From: Niabella pedocola
Lineage (GTDB): Bacteria > Bacteroidota > Bacteroidia > Chitinophagales > Chitinophagaceae
DNA length: 64,000 nucleotides
Assembly: GCF_021044425.1 (NCBI RefSeq)
Contig: NZ_JAJNEC010000005.1
Span: 2,356,001-2,420,000 of the forward strand
Direction of reading: 5' to 3'
The number at the start of each line of letters is the position of its first letter. Positions within the stretch are counted from its first letter, which is position 1. This document shows positions 23,975-31,844 of the stretch, in pieces. The position numbers and the translations under genes are program-made. The notes under the pieces are model-generated. The model did not search any database. It was not told the DNA's origin and was given only the letters and a program-made list of their open reading frames with translations.

Positions 23975-25027
23975 TTAAACGAGGGGGATGACCCGCCGTT
24001 CGCGGCTGCTTTCCAGTGCCGCATCAATCACTTTCATTGTAAGGATGGCATCTGAAGCCGGTACCGGGTTGGGCTGGCCATTCCGGATGGCATTGTATAC
24101 ATCCTCGTAATAGTCCATATAATTGCCCATCTCCGAGCGGGTTTGTTTTCTAACATCTTCTCCATTGATAGTAGTATGCAATACCCCGTCAAATCCTTCC
24201 GGCGTTGCGATCCAGCTTTCAACAGACGGTACTACGCCTTCCAGCAACTTTGTTTCCTGCAGGTCTGAGCGTTGCTGCAGAAAGGTACCGTTCTCTCCCT
24301 GTAAAATAAAGGGGTAGGGCGATTCTTTTGCAAACACAGTGCCCTTGATCCGTACCCGGAACGGACGGGGATAATACAACAGTACTTCAAAGTAGTCGTT
24401 TGCTTCCATGTTCTTGCGCATGGTAAATACATCGGCAAAAACGGCCTCAGGAAATCCGAACAGCTGAATGGCCTGGTCGATGAGGTGGGCACCCAGATCA
24501 TGCAGGTTACCGGCTCCCGGTTTGTTGCCTTCCTTATGATCCTTGCCACTGTGCCCGGTGCGGTAGCGGTCATAACGCAGCTCCACTTCCTTTAACTCGC
24601 CCAGCATGTTTTCTGTAACCACATCCCGGATAGCGCGGAAATCGCCGTCGTAACGGCGGTTTTGGTAAACGCAGAGGAACCGGTTCTTTTCTTTGGCCAG
24701 GCGGTCCACCGCTTCTGCTTCTGCTGCATTCACCATAAACGGCTTTTCCACTACAATATGTTTGCCGGCTTCCAGCGCTTTTACGGCATATTCAAAATGG
24801 GTTTGCACCGGGGTGTTTATGATCACCAGTTCAATTTCCGGGTCGGCGATCAGTTCTTCAAATGAACGGTACAGTTTGGAACCGGAGTAGCGTTCCCGGG
24901 AGTCTTCTTTATGCCGCTCTACAATAGCCCTCAGCTCATAATGAGGGTTGGCATTAATAAACGGGGCATGAAACAGCTTGCCGCTCATGCCAAACGATGC
25001 GATTCCCGTGATAATTGGTTGACTCAT
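23975..25027 (-). CDS. Gfo/Idh/MocA-family NAD(P)-dependent oxidoreductase
   Basis: A 350-residue dehydrogenase. The N-terminal Rossmann fold begins with GIASFGMSGKLFHAPF, and the family signature EKPFMVNAAEAE supplies the catalytic-site lysine. The later GAGNLHDLGAHLIDQAIQLFG segment carries the second conserved motif (DLGAHLIDQ). Family members oxidise or reduce sugars, inositols or biliverdin with NAD(P). No signal peptide. Its end faces the helical protein gene 10 bases away. The substrate cannot be read from the sequence. Confidence 0.92.
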   Translation of the reverse strand: MSQPIITGIASFGMSGKLFHAPFINANPHYELRAIVERHKEDSRERYSGSKLYRSFEELIADPEIELVIINTPVQTHFEYAVKALEAGKHIVVEKPFMVNAAEAEAVDRLAKEKNRFLCVYQNRRYDGDFRAIRDVVTENMLGELKEVELRYDRYRTGHSGKDHKEGNKPGAGNLHDLGAHLIDQAIQLFGFPEAVFADVFTMRKNMEANDYFEVLLYYPRPFRVRIKGTVFAKESPYPFILQGENGTFLQQRSDLQETKLLEGVVPSVESWIATPEGFDGVLHTTINGEDVRKQTRSEMGNYMDYYEDVYNAIRNGQPNPVPASDAILTMKVIDAALESSRERRVIPLV

Positions 25028-25049
25028 TGTTTTTGATTTTGTTGCGATA

Positions 25050-26141
25050 CTACTTTTTTTGTATATACACTTGTTTTAACTTGTTGTTGAACCAATAGGA
25101 TACGAGCATTTTTCCATCGGTACAGGGCATTGCCGATTCAAACGAGGGTTCAATTACCCAATGCCCCTGTTTGTTGATATAACCATACAGCGTTGCTCTT
25201 TTATTGTTTTTTATAGTGTCGACCGCTGCGGCGGCCACGCCTTCAGAAAAATCACCGGCATCTTTAAACCGGAAACCGATCACCAGGTCGCCCTTTTTAT
25301 TAATAAACCCTGTTTTATGTTCCTGATTTACTACATACGCCAGTCCTTCATGAAAATCGCCTGCATATTCATAAATCGCCGGCACTATTTCTTTGCCCTC
25401 TAAATTAATAAATCCCCATTGATTGCTTTTTTCCGTTTGAAAAGCGCACATGCCCTCCCGCACATCACTCAATACCTCGTACTGTGGCGGCACTATAAAT
25501 TTTCCCGTTTTATCGATGATGCCCACGCCTCCGTTCCGTTCCCGGCCGGCAATGGCATAGCCTTCATTAAATTCGGCAATACGGTCAAACTCAAGCGGAA
25601 CCACTATCGCTCCCTTTTTGTTAATAACCCCAAACTTCATATCATCCGAAAGGGTGCTGCCGGTATTATACACCACCGCTACACCGTTCTTAAAAGGTGT
25701 AAGGATATCGTATTTATTTGTAAAAGATAATACTTCTTTTCCTTCAATATTGATATAGCCCCAAAAACCATTCCGCCGTACCACGGCCAGTGAATCGGAA
25801 AAGGGCCGGGCATCGGTGTAAACGGTATCAATCACCAGCAAACCCTCCGGATCAATATATCCGTATTTCCCGGAGGGCGTATAAACCAGCGCTCTCCCGT
25901 TCTCAAAAAAACCGGGATGTTCCGATGTGCGCCTGAATTGAAAGGGGAGTAACGAGCCCTTATCGGTAAGATAGCGATAACGGTCGCCCATCACAACAAG
26001 GGCTCTTTGTTCATGAAATGGATAGGCCGTCTCCAATTCAAGCGTACTGAAAAGAACCGTATACGGTGCGCTATTTTGTGAAAAGAGCCCGCAGGGCAAG
26101 AAGATGCAAAGCCATAATGTATAACGAAGTATGGATAACAT
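25050..26141 (-). CDS. WG-repeat protein, exported
   Basis: A 363-residue protein with a signal peptide (LWLCIFLPCGLFSQN) followed by at least seven WG-type beta repeats of about 40 residues, such as KYGYIDPEGLLVI, FWGYINIEGKEVL, KFGVINKKGAIVV, QWGFINLEGKEIV and LYGYINKQGHWVI. WG repeats form propeller-like scaffolds; their role is usually unknown. It sits 22 bases upstream of the oxidoreductase start and 15 bases after the arginase-like gene stop, so the three may be one minus-strand operon. Confidence 0.88.
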   Translation of the reverse strand: MLSILRYTLWLCIFLPCGLFSQNSAPYTVLFSTLELETAYPFHEQRALVVMGDRYRYLTDKGSLLPFQFRRTSEHPGFFENGRALVYTPSGKYGYIDPEGLLVIDTVYTDARPFSDSLAVVRRNGFWGYINIEGKEVLSFTNKYDILTPFKNGVAVVYNTGSTLSDDMKFGVINKKGAIVVPLEFDRIAEFNEGYAIAGRERNGGVGIIDKTGKFIVPPQYEVLSDVREGMCAFQTEKSNQWGFINLEGKEIVPAIYEYAGDFHEGLAYVVNQEHKTGFINKKGDLVIGFRFKDAGDFSEGVAAAAVDTIKNNKRATLYGYINKQGHWVIEPSFESAMPCTDGKMLVSYWFNNKLKQVYIQKK

Positions 26142-26156
26142 GTTTTGATTACCGCG

Positions 26157-27290
26157 TTATCGCTGCTGGGCCCGGAACCAGCGGTCGGGAATCTCATCCT
26201 GCGAAGCCAGCAGGTAATCTTTATAGCTGCAGGGTACCAGCTGGTTGCCGGGAAGCTGCATCCACCAGCGCCCGGTTTTTTTACTTTGATAGAACGTAGT
26301 TTCTATTTCTGAAAAGATCATCTGGTATTCATTAAAGGCTTCTTTGTCGGTAAGTTCGGCTTCTTTTTTCCGGCGGTAGATGCCATCCAATGCGTACCAT
26401 AACATGTGGCTGATCTGTTTGGCGGTTAGTTCTTCCCGGTCTTTTTTTACATCGTAGCCGTAAATGCCGATGGTATTTACCGCCGTACTCATGCCCGCAT
26501 ACTGCATCAGGATACAGGCTTCTTCCCCGTTAAAACCGTTGGGCGTAAGCTGATTGGCCGGGGCATATGCGTTCGCAACGGCGTTGATGTCAAAAGAGAA
26601 CAGCTGACTGCTCCGGATAGCCGGTTCAATCTGTTCCATATCTTCTTTTACATGTCCTACCCGGTAGAAATCAAATTTTAGTTTATCCAGGGTTTGCAGC
26701 ATTCCCGGGTGTACCAGGTAGCTTTGAAAACCGATATGGTTATAATGCCGGATATAATTGGGTTCGCCGGTAAGCATTTCCATCAAAAAATGATCATTGG
26801 CAAAGGGCGACTCCATGTCAAGGTCAATTACGGCATCAACAATGGAGGCCTCAATAAGGGTTTGCTGCGTGGCATAAGCGCCATACTGTGCCATGGTAAG
26901 ATCATGCGACCCGCCCAGGATGATGACGGTTTTTCCCTCTTCGATCAGGGCCGCGATAACGGTTCTCAAAGCCGCTACGGTATCGGTATACGAAGCCCCC
27001 TGCCGGATATCGCCAATATCTGCGATCCGGATGCCTTCGTGCCAGAAGAAGAGGGAATAGAAATGCCTGCGGATGGCATCCGGCGCCGCGCTGGGAGCTC
27101 CCAGTATGCCATTGCCGCGTTGTTCGCCACAGCCGATCAGCACTACATCGGCCTGTTCCAGATCCGGAAAAAATTCTTCATGAAGATCGATGCTGCTACC
27201 CATCTGATTGGGCTTATAACTTTCATCGCCGGCGATTTCCCGGAGGTTAACCGGTAATAAGAATGCTTCAATATTCATGTGGTCTGACAT
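26157..27290 (-). CDS. Arginase/formimidoylglutamase-fold protein with altered metal site
   Basis: A 377-residue ureohydrolase-fold protein, close in layout to proteins annotated as formimidoylglutamase in Bacteroidota. The first metal motif GGSHDLT keeps its histidine. The canonical DAHxD is DLDMES here, and SxDxD is SFDIN, so several manganese ligands differ from classical arginases (His to Asp, Asp to Glu, Asp to Asn). It could still bind metal through Asp and Glu. No other histidine-degradation gene is nearby, so the substrate is uncertain. Confidence 0.75.
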   Translation of the reverse strand: MSDHMNIEAFLLPVNLREIAGDESYKPNQMGSSIDLHEEFFPDLEQADVVLIGCGEQRGNGILGAPSAAPDAIRRHFYSLFFWHEGIRIADIGDIRQGASYTDTVAALRTVIAALIEEGKTVIILGGSHDLTMAQYGAYATQQTLIEASIVDAVIDLDMESPFANDHFLMEMLTGEPNYIRHYNHIGFQSYLVHPGMLQTLDKLKFDFYRVGHVKEDMEQIEPAIRSSQLFSFDINAVANAYAPANQLTPNGFNGEEACILMQYAGMSTAVNTIGIYGYDVKKDREELTAKQISHMLWYALDGIYRRKKEAELTDKEAFNEYQMIFSEIETTFYQSKKTGRWWMQLPGNQLVPCSYKDYLLASQDEIPDRWFRAQQR

Positions 27291-27400
27291 GCCTGCAAGA
27301 TAATATAAACAGGGAAAGATCCGAAGTACCGCTTATAAAGTTTTTGGGCGGTTTGAAGAAGATGCCTGCCTGAGTTGGCTTCATATAAAAAAGGAACACT

Positions 27401-27408
27401 TATTTTTG
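27401..27408 (+). promoter_or_regulatory. -7 box TATTTTTG upstream of the DUF3078 gene
   Basis: An exact TAnnTTTG match, with TTG at 27375-27377 as a possible -33 element (23-base gap). It makes the upstream TTG (27406) an unlikely start and supports the ATG at 27427. Confidence 0.6.
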
Positions 27409-27426
27409 GGGGCAAAATCAATCACT

Positions 27427-28365
27427 ATGAGGAAACTTTTATGGATCGCCCTGCTTTTAAATGCCGGGCTCTGTTTGCACGCACAGGATCAAACCGTAAA
27501 GAAACTGCAATCAGATTCCGACCGGAAAATTGCCAAGGATGCTACTGATACGGCACAGATGACCTGGAAAACAGGCGGTGTGTTTAATTTGAATATTGCA
27601 CAGGGATCGCTGAGCAACTGGTCGGCAGGTGGTGATAAATTTTCGCTGGCACTAAACTCATTGCTAAGCGCGTATGCCTTTTATCAAAAAGGAAAGAATC
27701 ACTGGGACAATACGCTGGATCTGAACCTGGGCTATATGAATACAACATCGCTTGGTACACGGAAAAACGATGACCGGATCGACCTGGTATCTAAATATGC
27801 CTATGACCTGGGCAAAAAATGGGATGCCGGTGTTTTGTTCAATTTCCGTTCACAAATACTGAAGGGATACGACTATACCGATTCTTCAAAAACGCTTACC
27901 TCCCAGTTCCTGTCGCCCGCCTACGTATTGCTGAGCCCGGGTGCCACCTACAAGCCCACCAAGAGTTTCTCCATATTTGTTTCACCGGTAACAGCTCGCT
28001 GGACCGTTGTAATGAATGATTCGCTTTCTGCCCGGGGCGCATACGGGGTGGATACCGGAAAACATGTAAAAACGGAGTTCGGTGCATTTGCTACCGTAAA
28101 CTTTTTCAAAGAGTTTTCTAAATCGATCTCTTTTAAAAGTCGCGCCGATTTTTATTCCAATTACCTGAGCAATCCACAGAACATTGATGTATACTGGACC
28201 AACCTGCTGAGTATGAAGCTGGGCAAGCTCTTTGCGATCAACTATGCGTTTGATCTCATTTATGATGATGATGCCCGTCTTTTTGGCCCCAACGGTGAAT
28301 CGGCGCGGCCGCAGATACGATCGATGTTAGGGATCGGACTTTCTTATCGCTTTAGCAACAGATAA
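27427..28365 (+). CDS. DUF3078-domain outer-membrane protein
   Basis: A 312-residue protein with a signal peptide (MRKLLWIALLLNAGLCLHAQ) and a beta-rich mature part containing GGVFNLNIAQGSLSNWSAGG, typical of DUF3078, and many alternating strands ending LGIGLSYRFSNR, as in outer-membrane barrels. I choose the ATG at 27427 because the -7 box lies just upstream. Its stop overlaps the trmB start by one base (TAATG), so they are translationally coupled. Function is unknown. Confidence 0.85.
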   Translation: MRKLLWIALLLNAGLCLHAQDQTVKKLQSDSDRKIAKDATDTAQMTWKTGGVFNLNIAQGSLSNWSAGGDKFSLALNSLLSAYAFYQKGKNHWDNTLDLNLGYMNTTSLGTRKNDDRIDLVSKYAYDLGKKWDAGVLFNFRSQILKGYDYTDSSKTLTSQFLSPAYVLLSPGATYKPTKSFSIFVSPVTARWTVVMNDSLSARGAYGVDTGKHVKTEFGAFATVNFFKEFSKSISFKSRADFYSNYLSNPQNIDVYWTNLLSMKLGKLFAINYAFDLIYDDDARLFGPNGESARPQIRSMLGIGLSYRFSNR

Positions 28366-29069
28366 TGGCACAAAAAAAACTGGTACGTTTTGCAGAATTG
28401 GACACATTTAAAAATGTGTTGCAGTTTCCCCAGGACATAAAGGGGAAATGGAAGGATTATTTTAAAAATGAACAGCCCATTACCCTGGAACTCGCCTGTG
28501 GAAAAGGTGAATATGCCTTAGGGCTGGGACGCCTGCATCCTGGCCGCAATTTTATCGGTGTGGATATCAAAGGCAACCGGCTATGGGCGGGGGCAAAAAA
28601 GGCCACCCGGGAAAACCTGGATAATGTGGCCTTTTTACGGGTGCAGATCGAACAGCTGCATCAATACTTTGCCCCGGGTGAAATAAGCGAAATATGGATC
28701 ACTTTTCCCGATCCGCAATTGCGGTTTTCAAAAGCCAAAAAAAGGCTTACGCATCCGCGTTTTTTACGGATCTACCAGCAGGTGTTGGCTCCGGGGGGCA
28801 TCATCCATCTGAAAACGGATAGTCCCAACCTGCACCGGTTTACAAAAGACGTACTGGAAATGTACCAATGCACCGTATTAAACGATACCGATGATCTTTA
28901 TAAAGAAGCAGCGCTTCCCGAAGAGCTTAAAATAAAAACCTATTACGAAAGCCTGGATATTGCCGAAAGCAACCGGATCCATTACCTGGCTTTCCAGTTG
29001 CCACCGGTACTGGCCGGTGAAGAAAAGGACCGGGAATTAAAGGAGGCGATCCGGTATGAGCTTGATTGA
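28365..29069 (+). CDS. trmB: tRNA (guanine-N7)-methyltransferase
   Basis: A 234-residue class I methyltransferase that makes m7G46 in tRNA with S-adenosylmethionine. The SAM motif LELACGKGEYALGL, the second acidic motif NFIGVDIKGNRLW and the family hallmark ITFPDPQLRFSKAKKRL are present, followed by GGIIHLKTDSPN. It usually reads FPDPWPKKRH; here the basic tail is slightly diverged. It is coupled to the upstream DUF3078 gene and overlaps the next small gene by 14 bases. Confidence 0.93.
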   Translation: MAQKKLVRFAELDTFKNVLQFPQDIKGKWKDYFKNEQPITLELACGKGEYALGLGRLHPGRNFIGVDIKGNRLWAGAKKATRENLDNVAFLRVQIEQLHQYFAPGEISEIWITFPDPQLRFSKAKKRLTHPRFLRIYQQVLAPGGIIHLKTDSPNLHRFTKDVLEMYQCTVLNDTDDLYKEAALPEELKIKTYYESLDIAESNRIHYLAFQLPPVLAGEEKDRELKEAIRYELD

Positions 29070-29280
29070 AGGGGAAGACTACTATGTAAATGAGGAAGGT
29101 AAGATGGTGCTTACGGAGCAATATCATTTACAACGAGGATACTGCTGCAGCAACGGTTGCCGGCATTGTCCGTATAATTATGAAAATGTTCCTGAACCTA
29201 AAAAAACGCAATTATTAAATGAGCGTAAAAAAAGGCAGCAGCAACCCGGAGACACTAAAAACGGTGCGCCCTTCGGGTAA
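29056..29280 (+). CDS. Small cysteine-rich DUF5522-type protein
   Basis: A 74-residue protein with the conserved block HLQRGYCCSNGCRHCPYNYE, whose four clustered cysteines (CC, C, C) suggest a metal site, plus a charged tail. The family (DUF5522) is known in Bacteroidota, but its role is not. It overlaps trmB by 14 bases and its 3' end overlaps the next gene by up to 62 bases, so the three are expressed together. Confidence 0.8.
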   Translation: MSLIEGEDYYVNEEGKMVLTEQYHLQRGYCCSNGCRHCPYNYENVPEPKKTQLLNERKKRQQQPGDTKNGAPFG

Positions 29281-29611
29281 AACGGACGATAGCATTTTTG
29301 ACCTGATCTATGCGATTGCCCGGCAGATCCCCAAAGGAAGAGTAACTTCCTACGGTGCCATTGCAAAAGCCATCGGCTCCGGTAAATCGGCGCGACTGGT
29401 AGGCTGGGCTATGAGTGCTGCCGGGAAGGTAAAGCCCAAAGTGCCGGCGCACCGGGTAGTAAACAGTACCGGTTTGCTTTCCGGAAAGCATGCGTTTAAA
29501 ACACCCACCCAAATGCAGGAGCTGCTGGAAAAAGAAGGCACAAAAATCAAGAACGATAAGGTAGCAGATTTTAAGACCCGGTTCTGGGACCCGTCATCGG
29601 AGCTGATTTAG
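29219..29611 (+). CDS. MGMT-family alkyltransferase-like protein (ATL)
   Basis: A 130-residue protein of the O6-methylguanine-DNA methyltransferase DNA-binding family. It has the IPKGRVTSYGAIAKAIG and VGWAMSAAG blocks, but the active-site motif PCHRV is PAHRV, so the methyl-accepting cysteine is alanine. Such ATL proteins bind O6-alkylguanine and hand it to nucleotide excision repair rather than removing the alkyl group. The ATG at 29219 gives a 62-base overlap with the DUF5522 gene; a GTG at 29264 would reduce it to 17 bases. Both starts are possible. Confidence 0.88.
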   Translation: MSVKKGSSNPETLKTVRPSGKTDDSIFDLIYAIARQIPKGRVTSYGAIAKAIGSGKSARLVGWAMSAAGKVKPKVPAHRVVNSTGLLSGKHAFKTPTQMQELLEKEGTKIKNDKVADFKTRFWDPSSELI

Positions 29612-29646
29612 GCGTTCGGTATATGAGGGATTAACTGTCGATATTG

Positions 29647-29766
29647 AACCACATAGAAACATAGGGTTTATTCGCTTTCGGGGAAGGTTAGATGGAAGTG
29701 AAAATGCAATGTTATATGTTGCAATCGTAATCCGAAAGAAACGCCGACCTATATGTCTATGTGGTT
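29647..29766. repeat. Inverted-repeat element (MITE- or REP-like)
   Basis: AACCACATAGAAACATAGG (29647-29665) and CCTATATGTCTATGTGGTT (29748-29766) are inverted copies matching at 17 of 19 positions, with an 82-base non-coding centre. It lies in the 348-base gap (29612-29959) between the ATL gene and the next oxidoreductase. The rest of the gap shows only T-rich sequence near 29913-29921. A small non-autonomous mobile element or folding RNA repeat is the likeliest explanation. Confidence 0.5.
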
Positions 29767-29959
29767 TGTTTTGTTGAACGTGCCTTACTTTTAAGATCCT
29801 TCCCTAACGATAACGATTTCGAGGTCTGTTCGCGCTACAAGGGGTAAAATACATAAATTCGCTGCTACCTAAACGTGCAGCATATGAATGGCTGTTGTTT
29901 ACAAAAATGATGGCTGTCTATTTTTTTAAACGAATTGTTTGACAAATTAATTTTCAGGA

Positions 29960-31384
29960 ATGGCTACAACAAGAAGAACTTTTATACAGCAAACCACTTT
30001 GGCCACAACCGGTGTGGCGCTGAGCGGATTATTTACAAAGGTGAATGCTTCCAGTTACAACCGCATCATGGGTGCAAACGGTAAAGTAAACCTGGCACAT
30101 ATCGGTATTGGTAACCGGGGAGCAGAGATCATCGGTGATTTTGCAAAAACCGAGCTGGCAAATGTAGTAGCGTTATGCGATGTGGACATGGGTGCCAAAC
30201 ATACACAGGCCACTATTGCTAAATTTCCCAATGCTACCCAGTTCCAGGATTTCCGGAAGATGTATGATAAAATGGCAAAATCCATCGACGCTGTAACCAT
30301 CGCCGTACCAGATTTTGCGCATTTTCCCATAACGGTGCATTCGATGGCATTGGGCAAACATGTATATGTGGAAAAGCCAATGGCCCGCACCTTTAACGAG
30401 GTAGAGCTGATGATCCGGGCTGCAAAAAAGTATCCGAATGTGGTTACGCAAATGGGTAACCAGGGACATTCCGAAGCCAATTATTTCCAGTTTAAAACCT
30501 GGGTGGAAGCCGGAATCATTAAAGATGTTACCGCCATTACCGCGCACATGAACAGTCCGCGGCGCTGGCATGGCTGGGACCCGAACATAAAAAAATTCCC
30601 TGCTGCAGAACCGGTTCCTGAAACCCTGGATTGGGATACCTGGCTTTCGGCACAGATGTATCACGACTTTAATAAGGATTTTCATTATGGACAGTGGCGC
30701 TGCTGGTACGACTTTGGGATGGGCGCACTTGGCGATTGGGGCGCACATATCCTGGATACGGCCCACCAGTTCCTGGATCTTGGTTTGCCGGAAGAAGTAA
30801 ACCCGCTGAAGCTGGAAGGGCATAACGATTATTTTTACCCGATGTCCAGTACGATTGAGTTTAAGTTTCCCAAACGGAAAAAAATGCCGCCGGTGGTGAT
30901 CACCTGGTATGATGGTATCAATAACCAACCCAAGCTTCCCGAAGGATTTGGAAAATCGGAACTGGATTCCAGCATTCCTACGGTAAATGGTCAAAAGGCG
31001 CAGGCGGTAAAGCTAAATCCTGGTAAAGAAATCTACAGCAAAACGCTCACCTTTAAAGGCGGATCGCATGCCAGCACACTGAGCATCATTCCTTCAGAAA
31101 AGGCCAAGGAAATGGAGTCCAAACTTCCGGAAGTGCCTAAGAGCCCTTCCAATCACTTTGCTAATTTTTTACGGTCTTGCCAGGGAATTGAGAAAACCCG
31201 TTCACCATTTGAAATTGCCGGTCCGTTGAGCCAGGTATTTTGCCTGGGTGTAATGGCCCAGCGTTTGAATCAGCCGATCAAATTTGACCGGACTACAAAA
31301 AGGATCACCAACAATAAATTTGCAGATGCATTTTTAACCGGGGCGCCGCCGCGTAAAGGATGGGAAGATTATTATAAAATATAG
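29960..31384 (+). CDS. Tat-exported Gfo/Idh/MocA-family oxidoreductase
   Basis: A 474-residue dehydrogenase preceded by a twin-arginine-like signal (TTRRTFIQQTTLATTGVALSG). The Rossmann motif HIGIGNRGAEII and the family EKPMARTFNEVE (site lysine) are clear, with a second block GMGALGDWGAHILDTAHQFLD. The long C-terminal region is typical of secreted GFO/IDH proteins from Bacteroidota. It stands alone in its direction; a perfect hairpin (31390-31408, GGGGGAC/GTCCCCC) without a T-tract follows it. Confidence 0.92.
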   Translation: MATTRRTFIQQTTLATTGVALSGLFTKVNASSYNRIMGANGKVNLAHIGIGNRGAEIIGDFAKTELANVVALCDVDMGAKHTQATIAKFPNATQFQDFRKMYDKMAKSIDAVTIAVPDFAHFPITVHSMALGKHVYVEKPMARTFNEVELMIRAAKKYPNVVTQMGNQGHSEANYFQFKTWVEAGIIKDVTAITAHMNSPRRWHGWDPNIKKFPAAEPVPETLDWDTWLSAQMYHDFNKDFHYGQWRCWYDFGMGALGDWGAHILDTAHQFLDLGLPEEVNPLKLEGHNDYFYPMSSTIEFKFPKRKKMPPVVITWYDGINNQPKLPEGFGKSELDSSIPTVNGQKAQAVKLNPGKEIYSKTLTFKGGSHASTLSIIPSEKAKEMESKLPEVPKSPSNHFANFLRSCQGIEKTRSPFEIAGPLSQVFCLGVMAQRLNQPIKFDRTTKRITNNKFADAFLTGAPPRKGWEDYYKI

Positions 31385-31492
31385 CAACCGGGGGACTACA
31401 GGTCCCCCGAAGCATTAGTACAAGTGTGGTACCTGTTTCACGCGCCGGTACGAACAAAAGAAACCGTATTTTTACAAATGCAATTTCAGAAA

Positions 31493-31807
31493 ATGACAGG
31501 AAAACCGTTTCTGATACTGGCCTTTGTAACGTGCTGCAGTTTTTCGGCTGCAGGGCAGGTAAACGATGCGGGCACTGCTATGAAAAAAGACAGCGTAATT
31601 AACCGCGCTCCGCTACTACTCAAAACAGGTGCTTTTTCTGTAAGACCGGTGGCACTTCACACGGCGTACTATAACCAACTGGGATTTATGTGCCGGCAGG
31701 AGCTCAAACTGGAAAAGGCAACAAAAACAAGTTTTCGCTTCCGGCTGGGCAGTGTAGACTATACCGACCGTATGGAGGGAAAAACAAAAACGGTATTGCC
31801 GCAATAA
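31493..31807 (+). CDS. Small exported protein of unknown function
   Basis: A frame of 104 residues from the ATG at 31493 (109 from 31478), with a signal peptide MTGKPFLILAFVTCCSFSA then AGQ. The rest has strands such as LGFMCRQELKLEKATKTSF followed by RFRLGS. I do not recognise a family. It lies 108 bases after the oxidoreductase and ends 37 bases before a convergent gene. Confidence 0.55.
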   Translation: MTGKPFLILAFVTCCSFSAAGQVNDAGTAMKKDSVINRAPLLLKTGAFSVRPVALHTAYYNQLGFMCRQELKLEKATKTSFRFRLGSVDYTDRMEGKTKTVLPQ

Positions 31808-31844
31808 ATAAAAAAAGTCGCAGGTATAAAACGTTACCGGTTTG

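Noticed and set aside
31390..31408. Terminator after the Tat-exported oxidoreductase
   Set aside because: The hairpin GGGGGAC/GTCCCCC is perfect but has no T-tract after it, so I do not call it rho-independent.
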